A stretch of DNA of 64,000 nucleotides from Persicaria tinctoria (GCA_037127255.1 JBANSL010000003.1:19657314-19721313), one strand, 5' to 3'; counted from the first letter of the stretch, positions 1 to 11,893 are shown. Notes: generated from the sequence alone by a model not told the origin. Made by a program: numbers and translations.

Positions 1-2
1 TA

Positions 3-1688
3 GACCAAGATCTAGAGCTTTGGAACATTATAGAGAATGGTCCGAAGATTCCAGAGAAGGAAGGAACAAACGATACCAAAGTGGCAAAGAAGGAGTATGA
101 TTACAACCAAGCAGACCTTGAAACCATCTCCAAAAACTACAGGGCTATCAACTTACTTTATTGTGGTCTTAACACTGATGAGTTTAACCGTATTTTCTCT
201 TGTAGGTCAGCTAAAGAGATTTGGGACAAGTTGGTCGTCACCTATGAAGGAACGAGTCAAGTAAAAGACACCAAGATCAGCATCTTCCTTCGAAAGTATG
301 AGCCCTTCAAGATGAAGTCCGATGAGTCAATCAAAGCCATGTTCACACGATTCACAGAAATCACCAACAACCTTGACTCTCTCGGCAAGAGCTTTACCAA
401 CGTTGAGAAAGTGAGGAAGATACTGAGGTGCCTTCCAAAGGAGAAATGGGGTCCAAAAGTAACAGTTATAGAGGAAGCCCAGGACCTCACCACTTTACCC
501 CTTGATGACCTTCTTGGAAAGTTGATCACGCATGAGATGATCCTTAATGAAGACGATGGAGAACTTCCAGCTAGCACCAAGAACTTGGCACTCAAGTCTA
601 AGAAGGATGAGTCCAAGGATGGATCTGATTCTGAAGATGAGGATGACGATGAGGATGATCCTTTTGCTCTTATCACAAGAGGCCTTGCTAGAATTCTCAA
701 AATGAAGAAGCAATTCAACAACAAGGATGGATCAGAGTCTTCAAAATTTCGAGGTAAGCCTCAATACAACAAATATGAAAAGAAGACTAAACCGTTATCT
801 TGTTTTGAATGTGGTGAAACAGATCATCTTGTGAAGGACTGCCCTCAAAAGACTAAGAGCCAGCCCAAGAAAGGTGACAAATGGAAGAAGAAAGCTATGG
901 GGGCTACTTGGAGTGATTCCGACTCTGACTCCGACGATGAGAAGGCCAACATTTGTCTTATGGCCTCAGAAGATGAATCCCACGATGAAAAGCTTGAAGC
1001 TACTGTAAGAGAACTTATGGAAAGTCCAAAAGAGGTATTATCGGAATTCCTTTCAAATATGATTGCCAATGAAGAGAAGCTTATTGCCCAAACTAACATT
1101 CTTATTAAGAGAACTGTGGACCAGGAAAGAACTATTGAGGATCTGTCTATGAGGGTCAAAGGTCTTGAAGCTTCTTATTCAGGTCTTGACATTAAAGTCA
1201 AGACGCTTGACTCGGAGAAATCTGAACTCAAGCAAGATCTCTCCTCTCTAAGAAATGAGCATCATGACTTAGAGAACGAGAAGATCTCCCTGAATAATAA
1301 GATTCTAGACCAACAGACAACCCTCATAAGTTTTACCAAATCCAAAGGCACTCTCGATAAGATGTTGGGTGAGCAACAAAGCTCTCTAAACAAAAGTGGT
1401 ATTGGTTACAATCCAAAGTTTTTAAAGAAGCAACACATTACCACTTTTGTAAAGGCTAAAGGAAGCAGAACCTCTCCTATATGTCACCATTGTGCTAGAA
1501 AGAGACATGTAAAAGAGACCTGCCCTTATAGAAGAAAGGATCCTTATATTATTCGCAATACATTTCCTGTTCATTTGAGAAAAGAACGGATAACACAAGT
1601 TTGGGTCCCAAAAGGCACTAATTTACCTAATATGGTTTATCCCAACAATGGATCCAAATTTGCTTATTGGTCTAGCCACAAAGGTTGA
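3..1688 (+). CDS. Copia gag polyprotein, 5' partial (copy A)
   Basis: This is the open reading frame of a copia Gag, which packages element RNA in virus-like particles. The frame is open from base 3, so the true start lies off the left edge; the first in-frame ATG is not near a credible start. The N-terminal half resembles the UBN2-type gag domain (SAKEIWDKL..YEGT, then LGKLITHE). An acidic Ser/Asp/Glu stretch follows. A CCHC zinc knuckle CFECGETDHLVKDC is encoded near 820-861. The C-terminal half has heptad-like coiled-coil character. A second CCHC knuckle, CHHCARKRHVKETC, is encoded near 1482-1523, close to the end. The frame stops at TGA 1686-1688, whose last base is the first base of an ATG in the pol frame (TGATG). 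Confidence 0.88.
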   Translation, partial: DQDLELWNIIENGPKIPEKEGTNDTKVAKKEYDYNQADLETISKNYRAINLLYCGLNTDEFNRIFSCRSAKEIWDKLVVTYEGTSQVKDTKISIFLRKYEPFKMKSDESIKAMFTRFTEITNNLDSLGKSFTNVEKVRKILRCLPKEKWGPKVTVIEEAQDLTTLPLDDLLGKLITHEMILNEDDGELPASTKNLALKSKKDESKDGSDSEDEDDDEDDPFALITRGLARILKMKKQFNNKDGSESSKFRGKPQYNKYEKKTKPLSCFECGETDHLVKDCPQKTKSQPKKGDKWKKKAMGATWSDSDSDSDDEKANICLMASEDESHDEKLEATVRELMESPKEVLSEFLSNMIANEEKLIAQTNILIKRTVDQERTIEDLSMRVKGLEASYSGLDIKVKTLDSEKSELKQDLSSLRNEHHDLENEKISLNNKILDQQTTLISFTKSKGTLDKMLGEQQSSLNKSGIGYNPKFLKKQHITTFVKAKGSRTSPICHHCARKRHVKETCPYRRKDPYIIRNTFPVHLRKERITQVWVPKGTNLPNMVYPNNGSKFAYWSSHKG

Positions 1689-4600
1689 TGTTTGTTTTGC
1701 AGGAGATCACCAAGGTGAAAGAACACAAATGGATTATTGATAGTGGTTGCTCGAGGCATATGAGTGGGAAGAGTTCTCTCTTTCATGATCTAAAGGAGCA
1801 ATCCACGGGAACAATCACTCTTGGTGACAAAGGGAAATGCGACATTGTTGGTATTGGTAGTGTTGGAAGTGATTCCAGCCATAGTATTAAAAATGTCTAT
1901 CTTGTCAATGGTTTAAAGTATAATTTGCTTAGTGTCTCTCAATTATGTGATAGTGGTAACAATGTCAGATTTAACAAGAAAAGATGTATAGTGTGCAGAG
2001 ATGATACAGGTGAAGTTATTCTAACTGCATATCGCTACAACAACATATACGTTGTAAATGCGGATCAAGTGGCACAAGGAAGCTTAACCTGCTTAAAGGC
2101 CTTGGCGGACGATCCAAAGCTTTGGCACAGGAGACTCGGTCATGTGAGTCCACATACACTACAGAAGCTTGTGTCCAAAGGACTTGTAAGAGGACTACCT
2201 GAGATGGACTTCAAAGGTATTGACATGTGCAATGCTTGCACACGAGGTAAACAAACACGTAGCTCCTTCAAACCCAAAAAGGTTGTAAGTTCTTCTAGAC
2301 CCCTTGAACTTTTACATATGGATTTATGTGGTCCTATGCGAGTCAAATCTCCCAATGGTAAAAAGTACATGCTAGTTGTTGTTGATGATTTTTCAAGATA
2401 TACTTGGGTTGCATTTTTGAAAGAAAAATCAGAGGCCTTATTTGAGTTTTCAAAACTTTGTAAGGAGTTGCAAACTTTAAGAAATGAGCCCATAGTGTCT
2501 ATTCGGAGTGATCATGGTAGGGAGTTTGATCAACTTCAATTTGATTTGTTTTGTGCTAAATATGGCATCTCCCATAACTTTTCTGCTCCTAGGACACCTC
2601 AACAAAACGGGGTTGTGGAACGCAAGAACCGCACCTTAGAGGATATGGCCAGGACTATGCTTTTAGAATATGCATTACCTAAAACCTATTGGGCTGAAGC
2701 TGTTAACACAATTAATTACATTTTAAATCGTTGTCTTATACGTTCTATCTTAAAGAAAACTCCTTATGAACTTTTCAAAGGCCGCAAACCACTTATATCT
2801 TATTTCAAACCCTTTGGCTGTACTTGTTTTGTTCATAACAATGGAAAAGATAACCTTGGGAAATTTGATGCGCGTAGTGATGAAGGTATATTTCTTGGCT
2901 ATTCCACGAGTAGCAAAGCTTATAGAATCTTCAATAAAAGGACCCAGGTAGTTGAAGAAAGTATACATGTTATTTTTGATGAATGCAATGATGGTGCTTT
3001 GAGTGAAAGTGTTGCAGATATAGATCTTAATATCCATGAAGAGAACGAGGAAGGTGATGGTGCTGCCACCAAGAACACAGAGAAAAGGAACATGCAGGAA
3101 CCGATTCTTAACACTGAAGAATTGGCCCAAGGTGTTGAAGATGCGTCCAAAGCCCTTGGTGTCCAATCCAACAGTGTTGAGATGTCAGAAACTGCTGTAA
3201 CTGAACCTAACAGGACCACGGAGTCAGATGTACCACAAATCGATCCTGATGGTGTGACGAATCAAGGAGCTGAGACTAACAAAAGGAAATTCAAATACTC
3301 CTCTTCACACTCATTAAAGGATATCATTTCTGACCCTACTTCTAGTGTTCAAACTCGTTCTAAACTTAAAGATCTTTGTGCTTTTAACGCGTTTGTTTCT
3401 CTTATTGAGCCAAAGAAGGTAAATGAGGCACTTCAAGAGCCAGACTGGATTATAGCTATGCAAAGTGAACTTAATGAATTCGAGAGGAACAAAGTCTGGA
3501 CTTTGAAGCCTAGACCAAAGCATCAATCAGTCATTGGCACTCGATGGGTGTTTCGAAACAAGTTAGATGAGAATGGCAAGATTGTGAGGAACAATGCACG
3601 GCTTGTTGCTCAAGGCTACAATCAAGAGGAAGGTATTGACTACGAGGAGACCTTTGCTCCCGTAGCCAGGCTTGAAGCCATTCTCATTTTATTAGCATTT
3701 GCATCTTTCATGAGCATAAAGTTATATCAAATGGATGTCAAGTGTGCTTTTCTTAATGGTTTTTTAGAAGAAGAAGTTTATGTGGCTCAACCCCCAGGTT
3801 TTGAAAGTTCAGAATTTCCCAATCATGTTTATAAACTTGACAAGGCGCTTTATGGTTTGAAACAAGCCCCAAGAGCTTGGTACGAGCGCTTGTCAAAATA
3901 TCTTTTAGAAAATGATTTTAAAAGAGGGTTGATCGACAAGACTCTTTTTATCAAGACCAAAGGAAAGGACATTTTGGTTATTCAAATTTATGTTGATGAT
4001 ATATTATTTGGTGCTACTAACACATCTTTGTGCAAGGAATTTTCTAACATTATGTGCAGTGAATTTGAGATGAGCTTAATGGGTGAACTAAACTTCTTTT
4101 TGGGGTTACAAGTTCATCAATCCAAGAAAGGGATCTTCGTCAACCAAAGCAAGTACACTAAGGATCTCTTGAAGAAGTTCAAGATGGATCAATCCAAAGC
4201 AGCCAAGACTCCCATGAGCTCAACATTGTCTCTAGATCAAGACAAGACTGGAACTAGTGTCAATCAAAAGGAGTATCGAGGAATGATTGGATCTTTGTTA
4301 TATCTCACGGCTAGTAGACCTGACATTATGTTTAGTGTTTGCATGTGTGCTAGGTTTCAAGCTGATCCCAAAGAATCTCACCTCGTAGCTGTGAAGAGGA
4401 TCTTTCGATATCTCAATGGCACTAAGGAACTTGGACTATGGTACCCAAAGCAAAAGGATTTCACTTTAATTGGATATTCTGATGCAGATTTTGCAGGTTA
4501 CAAGGTGGATAGAAAGAGCACACCAGGATGTTGCCAATTCTTAGGAGCATCTTTGATCAGTTGACACTCAAAGAAGCAAAACTCAGTTGCTCTATCCACT

Positions 4601-4942
4601 GCAAAAGCCGAATACATTGCAGCTGGAGCTTGTTGCTCCCAAATCCTTTGGATAGCTCAACAAATGCGAGATCTTGGCATCAACCTCAAGAGTATCCCAA
4701 TTAAGCGTGACAATACAAGTGCCATATCCATCACTAAGAACCCTGTTCAGCATTCGAGGACCAAGCATATTGATGTAAGACATCATTTCATTAGAGATCA
4801 TGTTGAAAAAGGTGATGTGTCCATATCTTTTATTTCTACTGATTATCAATGGGCTGACATTTTTACTAAGCCTTTAGCAGAGGACAAGTTCACCTTCATT
4901 AGACGAGAGATTGGGATGCTTGACAAGGATGCACTTTCGTAG
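1688..4942 (+). pseudogene. Copia pol (PR-INT-RT-RNase H) with one nonsense codon (copy A)
   Basis: Pol of the same element, one frame back from gag. Visible in order are protease WIIDSGCSRHMSG, the GAG-pre-integrase zinc region LWHRRLGHV..CNACTRGKQ, the integrase DDE residues (HMDLCGPM, SDHGREF, GVVERKN), the RT motifs ([35 protein letters not shown]) and RNase H (YSDADFAG). A TGA at 4562-4564 stands where the downstream copy has Trp in SLISWHSKK. The frame then continues open to the stop at 4940-4942. RNase H also reads STAKAEY where the relative has STAEAEY. The element therefore looks recently disabled rather than old. The ATG at 1688 overlaps the gag stop; gag and pol may be linked by reinitiation or by a fossil frameshift. 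Confidence 0.88.
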
Positions 4943-4948
4943 GGGGAG
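4941..4948 (+). other. Polypurine tract after pol of copy A
   Basis: AGGGGGAG starts within the pol stop codon, the usual place for the plus-strand primer of copia elements. The equivalent run follows the second copy at 7257-7264. Confidence 0.6.
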
Positions 4949-5410
4949 CTTTCCCTTTACGAAAGATAAACTCCACTCAGTGTCAAGACCTTTGAGAGTT
5001 ATGTCAAGGTCTGCCAACTGAACAGTGGAGCACATATAACGGATCATATATTTTTGGTTAATATCTTTTTAGATATTTAATCAATTATATTTGTTTTAAT
5101 CGGATTTCAAAAATTGCCTATTTCTATGATTTCCTTAACCGTTAAGATTTTTTATTTTTGGAACTATATTGGTTTGTGTTTAGTCCGATTTTTATGGTAA
5201 TTTGAATTCAAATTTGAATTTGAAAATCCTTCAACTTGGCAAGGTAATGATTTCTTTCCTTGGAACCCTAAACCCATCCCATCAATCCGTCACCCTCTCT
5301 CTCTACTTAAACCAAATCTGTACCCTTTTACAACCCACACTCAGATTTTTCCAAACCCTTCCCACTCCTTCATCTTCAACCTCTCAAAGAAACCCTAACC
5401 GACTACCTCC
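4949..5410 (+). other. Post-pol spacer and leader of a downstream ORF
   Basis: AT-rich, with no coding frame. It ends in a CT-rich stretch with a CTACTTAAACC box near 5301 and then AAACCCTAACC just before the ATG at 5411. It looks like a promoter or leader for the extra ORF of the element. No LTR boundary could be recognised. Confidence 0.35.
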
Positions 5411-7258
5411 ATGGCACCTAAAACCAAGAAAGCCGTCACTCCCAAAAGACTTGGCGCCACCCCCAAGGGACGCCAGGCCACTGCCACCTCTCCCACACCC
5501 GAACCTGCTACTCAAGCCATCATCCCAGCAGTTGTCTAGAGCATCGTCAAGTCGAGCTCAGCCACGACTCCCAAAGGCTCTCAGAAACGTGCTGCTAAGA
5601 AACCCTTGAGTGCTAAACAAAAGGGGAAGAGAAAGATCCTGGCTGAGGAAGAGGATGAGGAAGAAGACGAAGACGACCTTGATGCCGCCCTGGAAAGAGA
5701 TGCTGCCAGGGAAGCCGAGGAGGAGGCCTTGAAACAGAAAAAGGCCGATGAGGAGGCTGAGCTTGCTAAGAGACTGGCCGAGGAGGAGGCTAAGCGGATT
5801 CGGAACAAGGTATGGACTCTTCAACCCAGACCACAACACCAATCAGTCATAGGAACTAGATGGGTGTTTCGAAATAAACTGGATGAAGCAGGCAATATCA
5901 TTCGAAACAAAGCAAGACTTGTTGCTCAAGGATACAATCAAGAAGAAGGTATAGACTACGAGGAGACATTTGCTCCTGTAGCAAGGTTAGAAGCTATACG
6001 TATATTACTTGCTTTTGCATCTTTCATGGGTATCAAGCTATTTCAAATGGATGTCAAATGTGCATTCCTAAATGGGTTCTTAGAAGAAGAGGTTTATGTT
6101 GCTCAACCACCAGGTTTTGAAAGTGAAGAATTTCCTAATCATGTGTATAAATTGGACAAAGCTCTCTATGGTCTCAAACAAGCCCCAAGAGCTTGGTATG
6201 AAAGATTGTCCAAATACCTTCTTGAAAATGGTTTTCAAAGAGGATTGATTGATAAAACCCTTTTCATCAAGACTCGTGGAAATGATCTTTTGATTGTTCA
6301 AATATATGTAGACGATATACTATTTGGTGCTACTAATGATTCCCTTTGCAAGGAGTTTTCTGAAATTATGTGCAGGGAATTCGAAATGAGTCTCATGGGA
6401 GAATTAAACTTCTTCCTTGGCTTACAAGTTCTTCAAACAAGTAAAGGTATCTTTCTGAATCAAGGGAAATATACCAGGGATCTACTAAAGAAATACAAAA
6501 TGGAACAATCAAAGGTAGCAAAGACCCCTATGAGCTCCACTCTCTCCCTTGATCAAGATAAGAATGGTAAGAATGTGAACCAAAAAGAGTACAGAGGTAT
6601 GATTGGTTCACTCCTATACCTTACTGCTAGTAGACCTGACATAATGTTCAGTGTCTGTATGTGTGCTCGATTCCAAAGTGATCCCAAAGAGTCTCATCTT
6701 ATTGCTGTAAAAAGGATCTTCAGATACCTAAATGGATCTCAAGACCTTGGGCTATGGTATCCCAAACAAAGTAACTTTCATTTAAAAGGCTACTTAGATG
6801 CAGATTTTGCAGGATACAAAGTTGATAGAAAAAGCACTTCTGGCTGTTGCCAACTCCTAGGATCCTCCTTGATAAGTTGGCACTCTAAGAAACAGAATTC
6901 AGTAGCCTTATCAACTGCAGAAGCCGAGTACATTGCTGCTGGTGCATGTTGCTCTCAGATTCTTTGGATAGCACTACAACTCAGAGACCTTGGAATTGAT
7001 CTTAAAGGTATTCCTATTTTGTGTGATAATACTAGTGCTATTTCAATCACTAAAAATCCAGTGCAGCATTCGAGAACCAAGCACATTGATGTGAGACACC
7101 ATTTTATAAGAGATCATGTGGAGAAAGGTCATGTATCAATATCCTTCATATCCACTGACTTTCAGTTAGCTGATATTTTTACTAAACCACTCCCTGAAGA
7201 TCGTTTCAATTTTATTAGATTGGAGTTGGGTATGCTTAATAGGGAAGCACTTTCTTAG
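5411..7258 (+). pseudogene. Chimeric ORF: extra retroelement ORF fused to copia RT-RNase H (copy B)
   Basis: From the ATG at 5411 (MAPKTKKAVTPKR) a basic Lys/Ala/Pro-rich N terminus runs into TAG 5537-5539. The same frame then stays open to 7258. Residues encoded from about 5640 to 5800 are an acidic then Glu/Ala/Lys-rich, coiled-coil-like segment. At about 5803 the frame passes directly into [11 protein letters not shown], the start of a copia RT very like copy A. RT (YVDDILFG) and RNase H ([27 protein letters not shown]) are intact to the stop. Copy A has RNKVW at the matching point, so the fusion sits on a short shared sequence. I infer illegitimate recombination between the extra ORF of one copy and the RT of another. 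Confidence 0.75.
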
Positions 7259-7424
7259 GGGGAGCAATTGCTCCCTATATGAAAGTCATGAGTTCAAATG
7301 ACATCTCAAGGCCTTGATTTCATAAGGTTTCGAGATGATCATCCGAATAAAATTATATTGGATCAAACATTGTTAGTATCTTATGGATATTCAACAAGGG
7401 TGTCTTTTGATTTTATTTACCCCT
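7259..7424 (+). other. Post-pol tail of copy B, truncated
   Basis: Begins with the polypurine tract AGGGGGAG at 7257-7264, then AT-rich sequence without a frame. Near 7425 it meets the broken RT of a minus-strand copia element. No LTR end was seen here, so copy B appears cut off. Confidence 0.45.
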
Positions 7425-8086
7425 GTCAAAAATCGATTTTCATATAAAAGGGAGTAGTCACTCGGAGACTGAGTGTATCCTCTTCGTCTCAGAGCTGCAG
7501 ACAGCCTTGCATACCACTGGAGGGATGCTTGCTTTAGCCCATACAGAGATTTTCGAAGACGACACACCTTGCCAACACCATCAACAACCAGCCCAGGAGG
7601 TAGCTTCATGTACACTTCTTCGTCCAAATAGCCGTGTAAAAAGGCATTGTTCACGTCCATTTGCATGACTGTCCAGTTTTTCTGCAAGGCCACAGTGACA
7701 AGAGCTCTCACAGTAGTCATTTTAATGACTGGAGAGAAAGTCTCATTATAATCCATACCCTCCTTTTGAGTAAAACCTTTGACAACTAAATGAGCTTTAT
7801 AACACTCAATTGAGCCATTTGCTTTCCTCTTTACCTTAAAAACCCATCTGCAACCAATGGCTTGCTTTCCTTTGGGCAGATCAACAATGTCCCACGTTTT
7901 GTTAGTGTCAAGAGCTCTGAATTCATCATTCATGGCAGCTTGCCACACCTCAAATTCACAAGCCTCTTTAAATGTGAAAGGTTCATGATCTGGTCGAGAG
8001 ATGCTAGGAGCTGTAGCTGTGGGGGAAGTAACAAGTGGAAGCAATGGTGTGTGATAACTCCCTCCCTTGATGAAAATCGGAAAAGA
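7425..8086 (-). pseudogene. Copia RT N-terminal fragment (copy C)
   Basis: Encodes the linker and RT finger/palm start: EVWQAAMNDEF, IGCRWVFKVK, GMDYNETFSPV, QMDVNNAFLHG, LYGLKQAS. Similarity stops after the SPSDYSLLYE motif, before the YVDD catalytic motif. The other end meets the solo LTR; the frame on the far side of that LTR (9043 upwards) is compatible with this one, so the two pieces were once contiguous. Confidence 0.85.
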
Positions 8087-9042
8087 TGTTCCAAAGGCTT
8101 TGACAGGATGTTTGTGTCAAAGGCCTTGGAGCATTAACAGTTGATGAAATACAAAACCTATCCTATTATTCGTATATTATTTTATCTTATTATATACTTC
8201 CTTTATATTATATATATTCGTTGGACTAACTGTTTCAGGAAGTATTTTCGAGATTATAACCTTCCTTTATAGAGTTATTGAGGAGATCTATTTCAAAATG
8301 GATCATGGCTTCAAAGTGTCCATATATAGAAGATTGAAGAATCAAGCCTGATTCATGGAGCCGTTGGTGAAGATCCTCAGGCGCCATTCCACTCTTATAT
8401 AAAGGAAAGAAAGAAGAAGACAGAGAAAAAAGAACGAACAAGTGCTACACACGAGCTTCAATTCATTCAAGCGATCTGTCTTCCAAGTGTCTCTCTGCAA
8501 AGCGCTCAAATAGTTTGTTGTTTATTTCAAAGCCTTTGAGAGTCACTGTGAGCTTATAGGATATATTCATTTCAAGTGTTACTCGAGAGTTTATAACTCG
8601 GGAAGTTGCACTAGGCTATTGATTTGCGAGAGTTAGAGGATTGTACTAGATAGCTGAGAGAGGTGGGGCTCTTCTAGATTGGTCTAGGACTCCAAGGGAA
8701 AGTGAGTTGACTAGATTGCAATTGTATAGGAGAGAGGCTTCTCGGTGAGCTATTAGGATCCTAAGCTAAGCAATCAATAAAGCCTTTGAATCCTAGGGTT
8801 GTGGAAGAACCCTAGGCGGGGACGTAGGCCTGTTGTGCTGAACCTCGTAAACAATTACTCGTGTCCTTTACTTATTTGCTTTACCTTATTTCCGCACCTG
8901 GTTCGATTGTCTAACTTTGTGATTCAGGTTTAATCTCAAGAGTTTTGATTCAAGCTTCAAAAGTCTTGAGACTTTCTGCGAAAAACGGGCATACTCTATT
9001 CAACCCCCCTTCTAGAGTATTTCTTATTACATTGTTTTTACA
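8087..9042 (+). repeat. Solo LTR inserted in copy C
   Basis: A roughly 956-bp block with LTR anatomy in plus orientation. It starts TGTT with an imperfect hairpin near 8091-8128, has a TATATAAA box at 8394-8401, an AATAAA at 8777-8782, and ends in a C-run (CAACCCCCCTTC) followed by TTACA. It interrupts the minus-strand copia reading frame. The exact right end (9031 or 9042) is uncertain and no 5-bp target duplication is obvious. The C-run near the end resembles SIRE-type LTRs, but its link to copies A/B is only a guess. Confidence 0.6.
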
Positions 9043-10531
9043 TTATCGAACCTTCAGTGTGGAAATAAAATTCAATGTTGCTACAAGAGGAGCAACCATA
9101 ATCAGAAAGATACGAAGGGGGATGGTGATTTCTGGTGGATTGTCGAGTGGCAACTGGCTGGATGGAATGAAGTATGGGAACTGAAGGACTGGATGTGGAG
9201 GTTTGTGAAGAAGCATTTAAAATTGGAGGAATGACAGACTCAGCTGTGTCATCAGTTATAATGTTGTCTTGGGATGGGAAGAAGTAATTTGTGAAGTCAT
9301 AATTTGTGGTAGAAGGAGTGGATAGGAAAGGGAAGATGTGTTCATGAAAGACCACATCTCTAGACAAAAAGATTTGCTTGGATTCCAAATTAAAGAGTTT
9401 GTATCCCTTCTTTCCTGGAGGATATCCCAATAGAACACATGAGGCAGCTCTGGGAGCAAATTTGTCTCGGCCATGGGACAAAGTGGAAGCATAACATAGG
9501 CATCCAAAGCATCGAAAATAATCAAAGGAAGGTGCATGATTGTACAGTTGCTCATAGGGGGTCTTTCCCTGGAGTAGGTGGCTAGGAAGTCTATTGATTA
9601 TGTGGACAGCCATCACCACACCGTCACCCCAAAAACGTCTTGGCAAACCTGACTCAAACATCAAGCTTCTTGCCACTTCTAAAATGTGACGATGCTTCCT
9701 TTCAACTACTCCATTTTGCTGAGGAGTAGCTGCACATGGAGTCTGTCTAGTAATGCCATGATCAAGTAGAAACTGAGCATGCTCAGCACTCCCACCCAAT
9801 TCCATAGCATTGTCAGTCTTAATCCCCAAAACATGTCTCCCAAATCGTCTTTCAACCAAAGCCATGAACTGTTCAACATCTGAAAAGGCTACTGAGTTGA
9901 CTTGCAGTAATTGAACCCATGTAGTGCGAGTGAAATCATCTACCATGGTCAAGAAGTATCTACAATTATCATATGTAGGAACTCTGTAGGGTCCCCATAC
10001 ATCTATATGCAAGAGCTCCAAAGGAAAAGTAGTTTTCCTAGAACTTAAAGGGAAGGGCAACCTTGCTTGCCTAGCACGAGCACATACAGAACATGAGTTC
10101 AAATTTGTATTACATTTATCAAAAATATCAACATCAATCAGAGTTTTGAGTCTCTTGAGAGGTAAATGTCCCAACCTCTTGTGCCAAATAGAGGAATCCA
10201 CCACATTTGACAGCTTATTCAACTTCCCTTGGGAGTGTGCAGCAACTTGAACATTATATGTGTGGCCTAGCAGGAAGAGATCCTTGACCATATCTCCAAT
10301 CTTCATTGGCCTACTCATAGAAGCACCCTGTAAATAGCATCCCTTGGAAGTAAATAACACATAACAATTGAGCTCCTTGATCAGTTTTCCCACTGAGATC
10401 AAGTTGCACTTGAATTCAGACACAAGCAAAGTATTGTGCAATGTCAAGCCCTGCACAATTTCCACAGTGCCTGCAGTGGTGATGAAAGTAGTTTCTCCAG
10501 TGGGCAAAGTGACAGTAAATGGCCTAGCCAA
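9043..10531 (-). pseudogene. Copia protease C-term and integrase (copy C)
   Basis: Minus-strand frame with the GAG-pre-integrase region (IWHKRLGHLPLKRL..CSVCARARQ) and a complete integrase core: DDE residues in HIDVWGPY, KTDNAMELGG and GVVERKHR, followed by FGCLCYAS and the C-terminal SRDVVFHE. It is out of frame with the protease active-site segment upstream (frameshift near 10530) and is cut at 9043 by the solo LTR. Confidence 0.88.
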
Positions 10532-11055
10532 TTGTATGATGACTTGAACAACTTCTCATCACCACACATATGTCCACTTGCACCACTGTCGACAATCCAT
10601 ACTCTCCCATCAAGAACTTGTTGAGACAGTGTGGTACCTGAAAAACCTGCAAAATCATCGGCCACATGCTCCTTGCTTCGTGAGGATGGACCACTGGACT
10701 GCAGCAATGACACCAGGTGAGCAATCTAGTCACTTGTGAACTCGCTTTTCTGGTTCTGATTCACATTACCAGCAAACTTCCGATCACCTGTATCCTTTTG
10801 ATATCTATTGTCTCTATTCTCTGTATAGCCAGCCGGGAAACCTATAATGAAAAAACACCTGTCCACAGTGTGATTTGTTTTCTTACAATTCGTGCAAAAC
10901 AAAGGTTTTCGCTCGAACTTTCCTTTCTCCTTATCAAAATTCGTTCTCCTAGAAGCATTGATGCTTGAGTTGGTGGAATTGGATCCCGATCCGCCAGATC
11001 CAGATCCACTAGGTGAAAAACTCTTAGATCCGGAGTTAGATGCCTTAGCGAGCAT
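10532..11055 (-). pseudogene. Gag zinc knuckle and protease active site (copy C)
   Basis: One frame carries a Ser/Gly-rich stretch, the CCHC knuckle CTNCKKTNHTVDRC, a TAG at 10726-10728, and then the aspartic protease motif WIVDSGASGHMCG. Relative to the gag head it is frameshifted near 11060-11085. Relative to the integrase piece it is frameshifted near 10530. The order matches a normal copia polyprotein, so this is decay of one ORF. Confidence 0.82.
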
Positions 11056-11084
11056 CGATACTCCATCAATCTGAGTAGATCCAC

Positions 11085-11801
11085 CTACAGATTTGCTCTC
11101 TCTCTTTGATTTTCCTCCTCAGACAGTAGATAATATATGCGATCTACATCTGGCAAGGGATCCATCATCAAGATTGAGCCACGCGCCACAGTATAAGTCT
11201 GATTCAGTCCCATTATGAGATGAATGATTCGCTGATTCTCCTCATATTTACTGAAATTCGACACATAATTGCAAGTGCATCCCTCACAAGCGCAGGGTGC
11301 TAGATTCTTCATGCTATCCAATTCATCCCAAAGTATTTTTACTTTAGTGAAGTAATCAGAGAACGAGCTAGTACCTTGCACTGTGGTGGCCAGCTCTTGC
11401 AAGATCGAGTGCATCTGTGTGCCTCCAACCTTGTTGAAACGCGAATTCAGCTGGCACCACACGGCTTGGGTAGTATCGTTGTAAATGACACTTCTCTTTA
11501 TGTCTGGACCGAGAGTGTTAGTTATCCACGAGAAGACCATGTCGTTGCATCTCTCCCACAGTCTATACTTTGGAGAATCTGCAGCTGGACGCACATCCTC
11601 TCCGTTGATGAAGCCAACCTTGTTCTTCGCCGACAAGGCCATCCGGAGAGATCGGCGCCATTCTCCAAAACCTTTCCCGTTGAAAGGAGGTGTGACAAGT
11701 ATGAGTCCTGGATGATCACTTGGATGTAGAAAATACGGATCATTGGAATCCAGCTTGCTCAGATCGGATTTGCCTGATTCGATGACCTGTTCGTCACTCA
11801 T
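11085..11801 (-). pseudogene. Copia gag N-terminal part (copy C)
   Basis: Starts at an ATG followed by SDEQVIESGKSD. The segment DPYFLHPSDHPGLILV.. FNGKGFGEWRRSLRMAL is typical of the Retrotran_gag_3 family, and a UBN2-like part follows (WCQLNSRFNKVGG..LQELATT). It contains Cys-rich CACEGCTC. The frame ends at 11085; the rest of gag continues in another frame. Confidence 0.85.
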
Positions 11802-11880
11802 GGCGAATCTTTTCCTAGGGAGCCAGAAAAGGAGCGAGAAGGTTCAATTGAAGTGGAGAACCAGCACAGATCGTCAGATC

Positions 11881-11893
11881 TACTCTGATACCA
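11881..11893 (-). other. tRNA-Met primer-binding site of copy C
   Basis: On the minus strand it reads TGGTATCAGAGTA, the usual plant copia primer site complementary to initiator tRNA-Met, directly abutting the LTR end ...GAACA at 11894. Confidence 0.85.

Larger units (their letters stand above)
1..5803 (+). mobile_element. SIRE-like Ty1/copia retrotransposon, left part off window (copy A)
   Basis: Plant copia order gag - protease - integrase - reverse transcriptase - RNase H reads left to right. The 5' LTR and the start of gag lie outside the window. A polypurine run follows pol at 4941-4948. About 460 bp further on, a second short ORF starts at 5411. It is joined at about 5803 to the RT region of a second, related element, so the 3' LTR of copy A is missing. 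The SIRE-like assignment rests on pol motif wording (DSGCSRHM, CGPM, SDHGREF) and on an extra ORF downstream of pol. It is an inference, since the LTRs cannot be compared. Confidence 0.85.
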
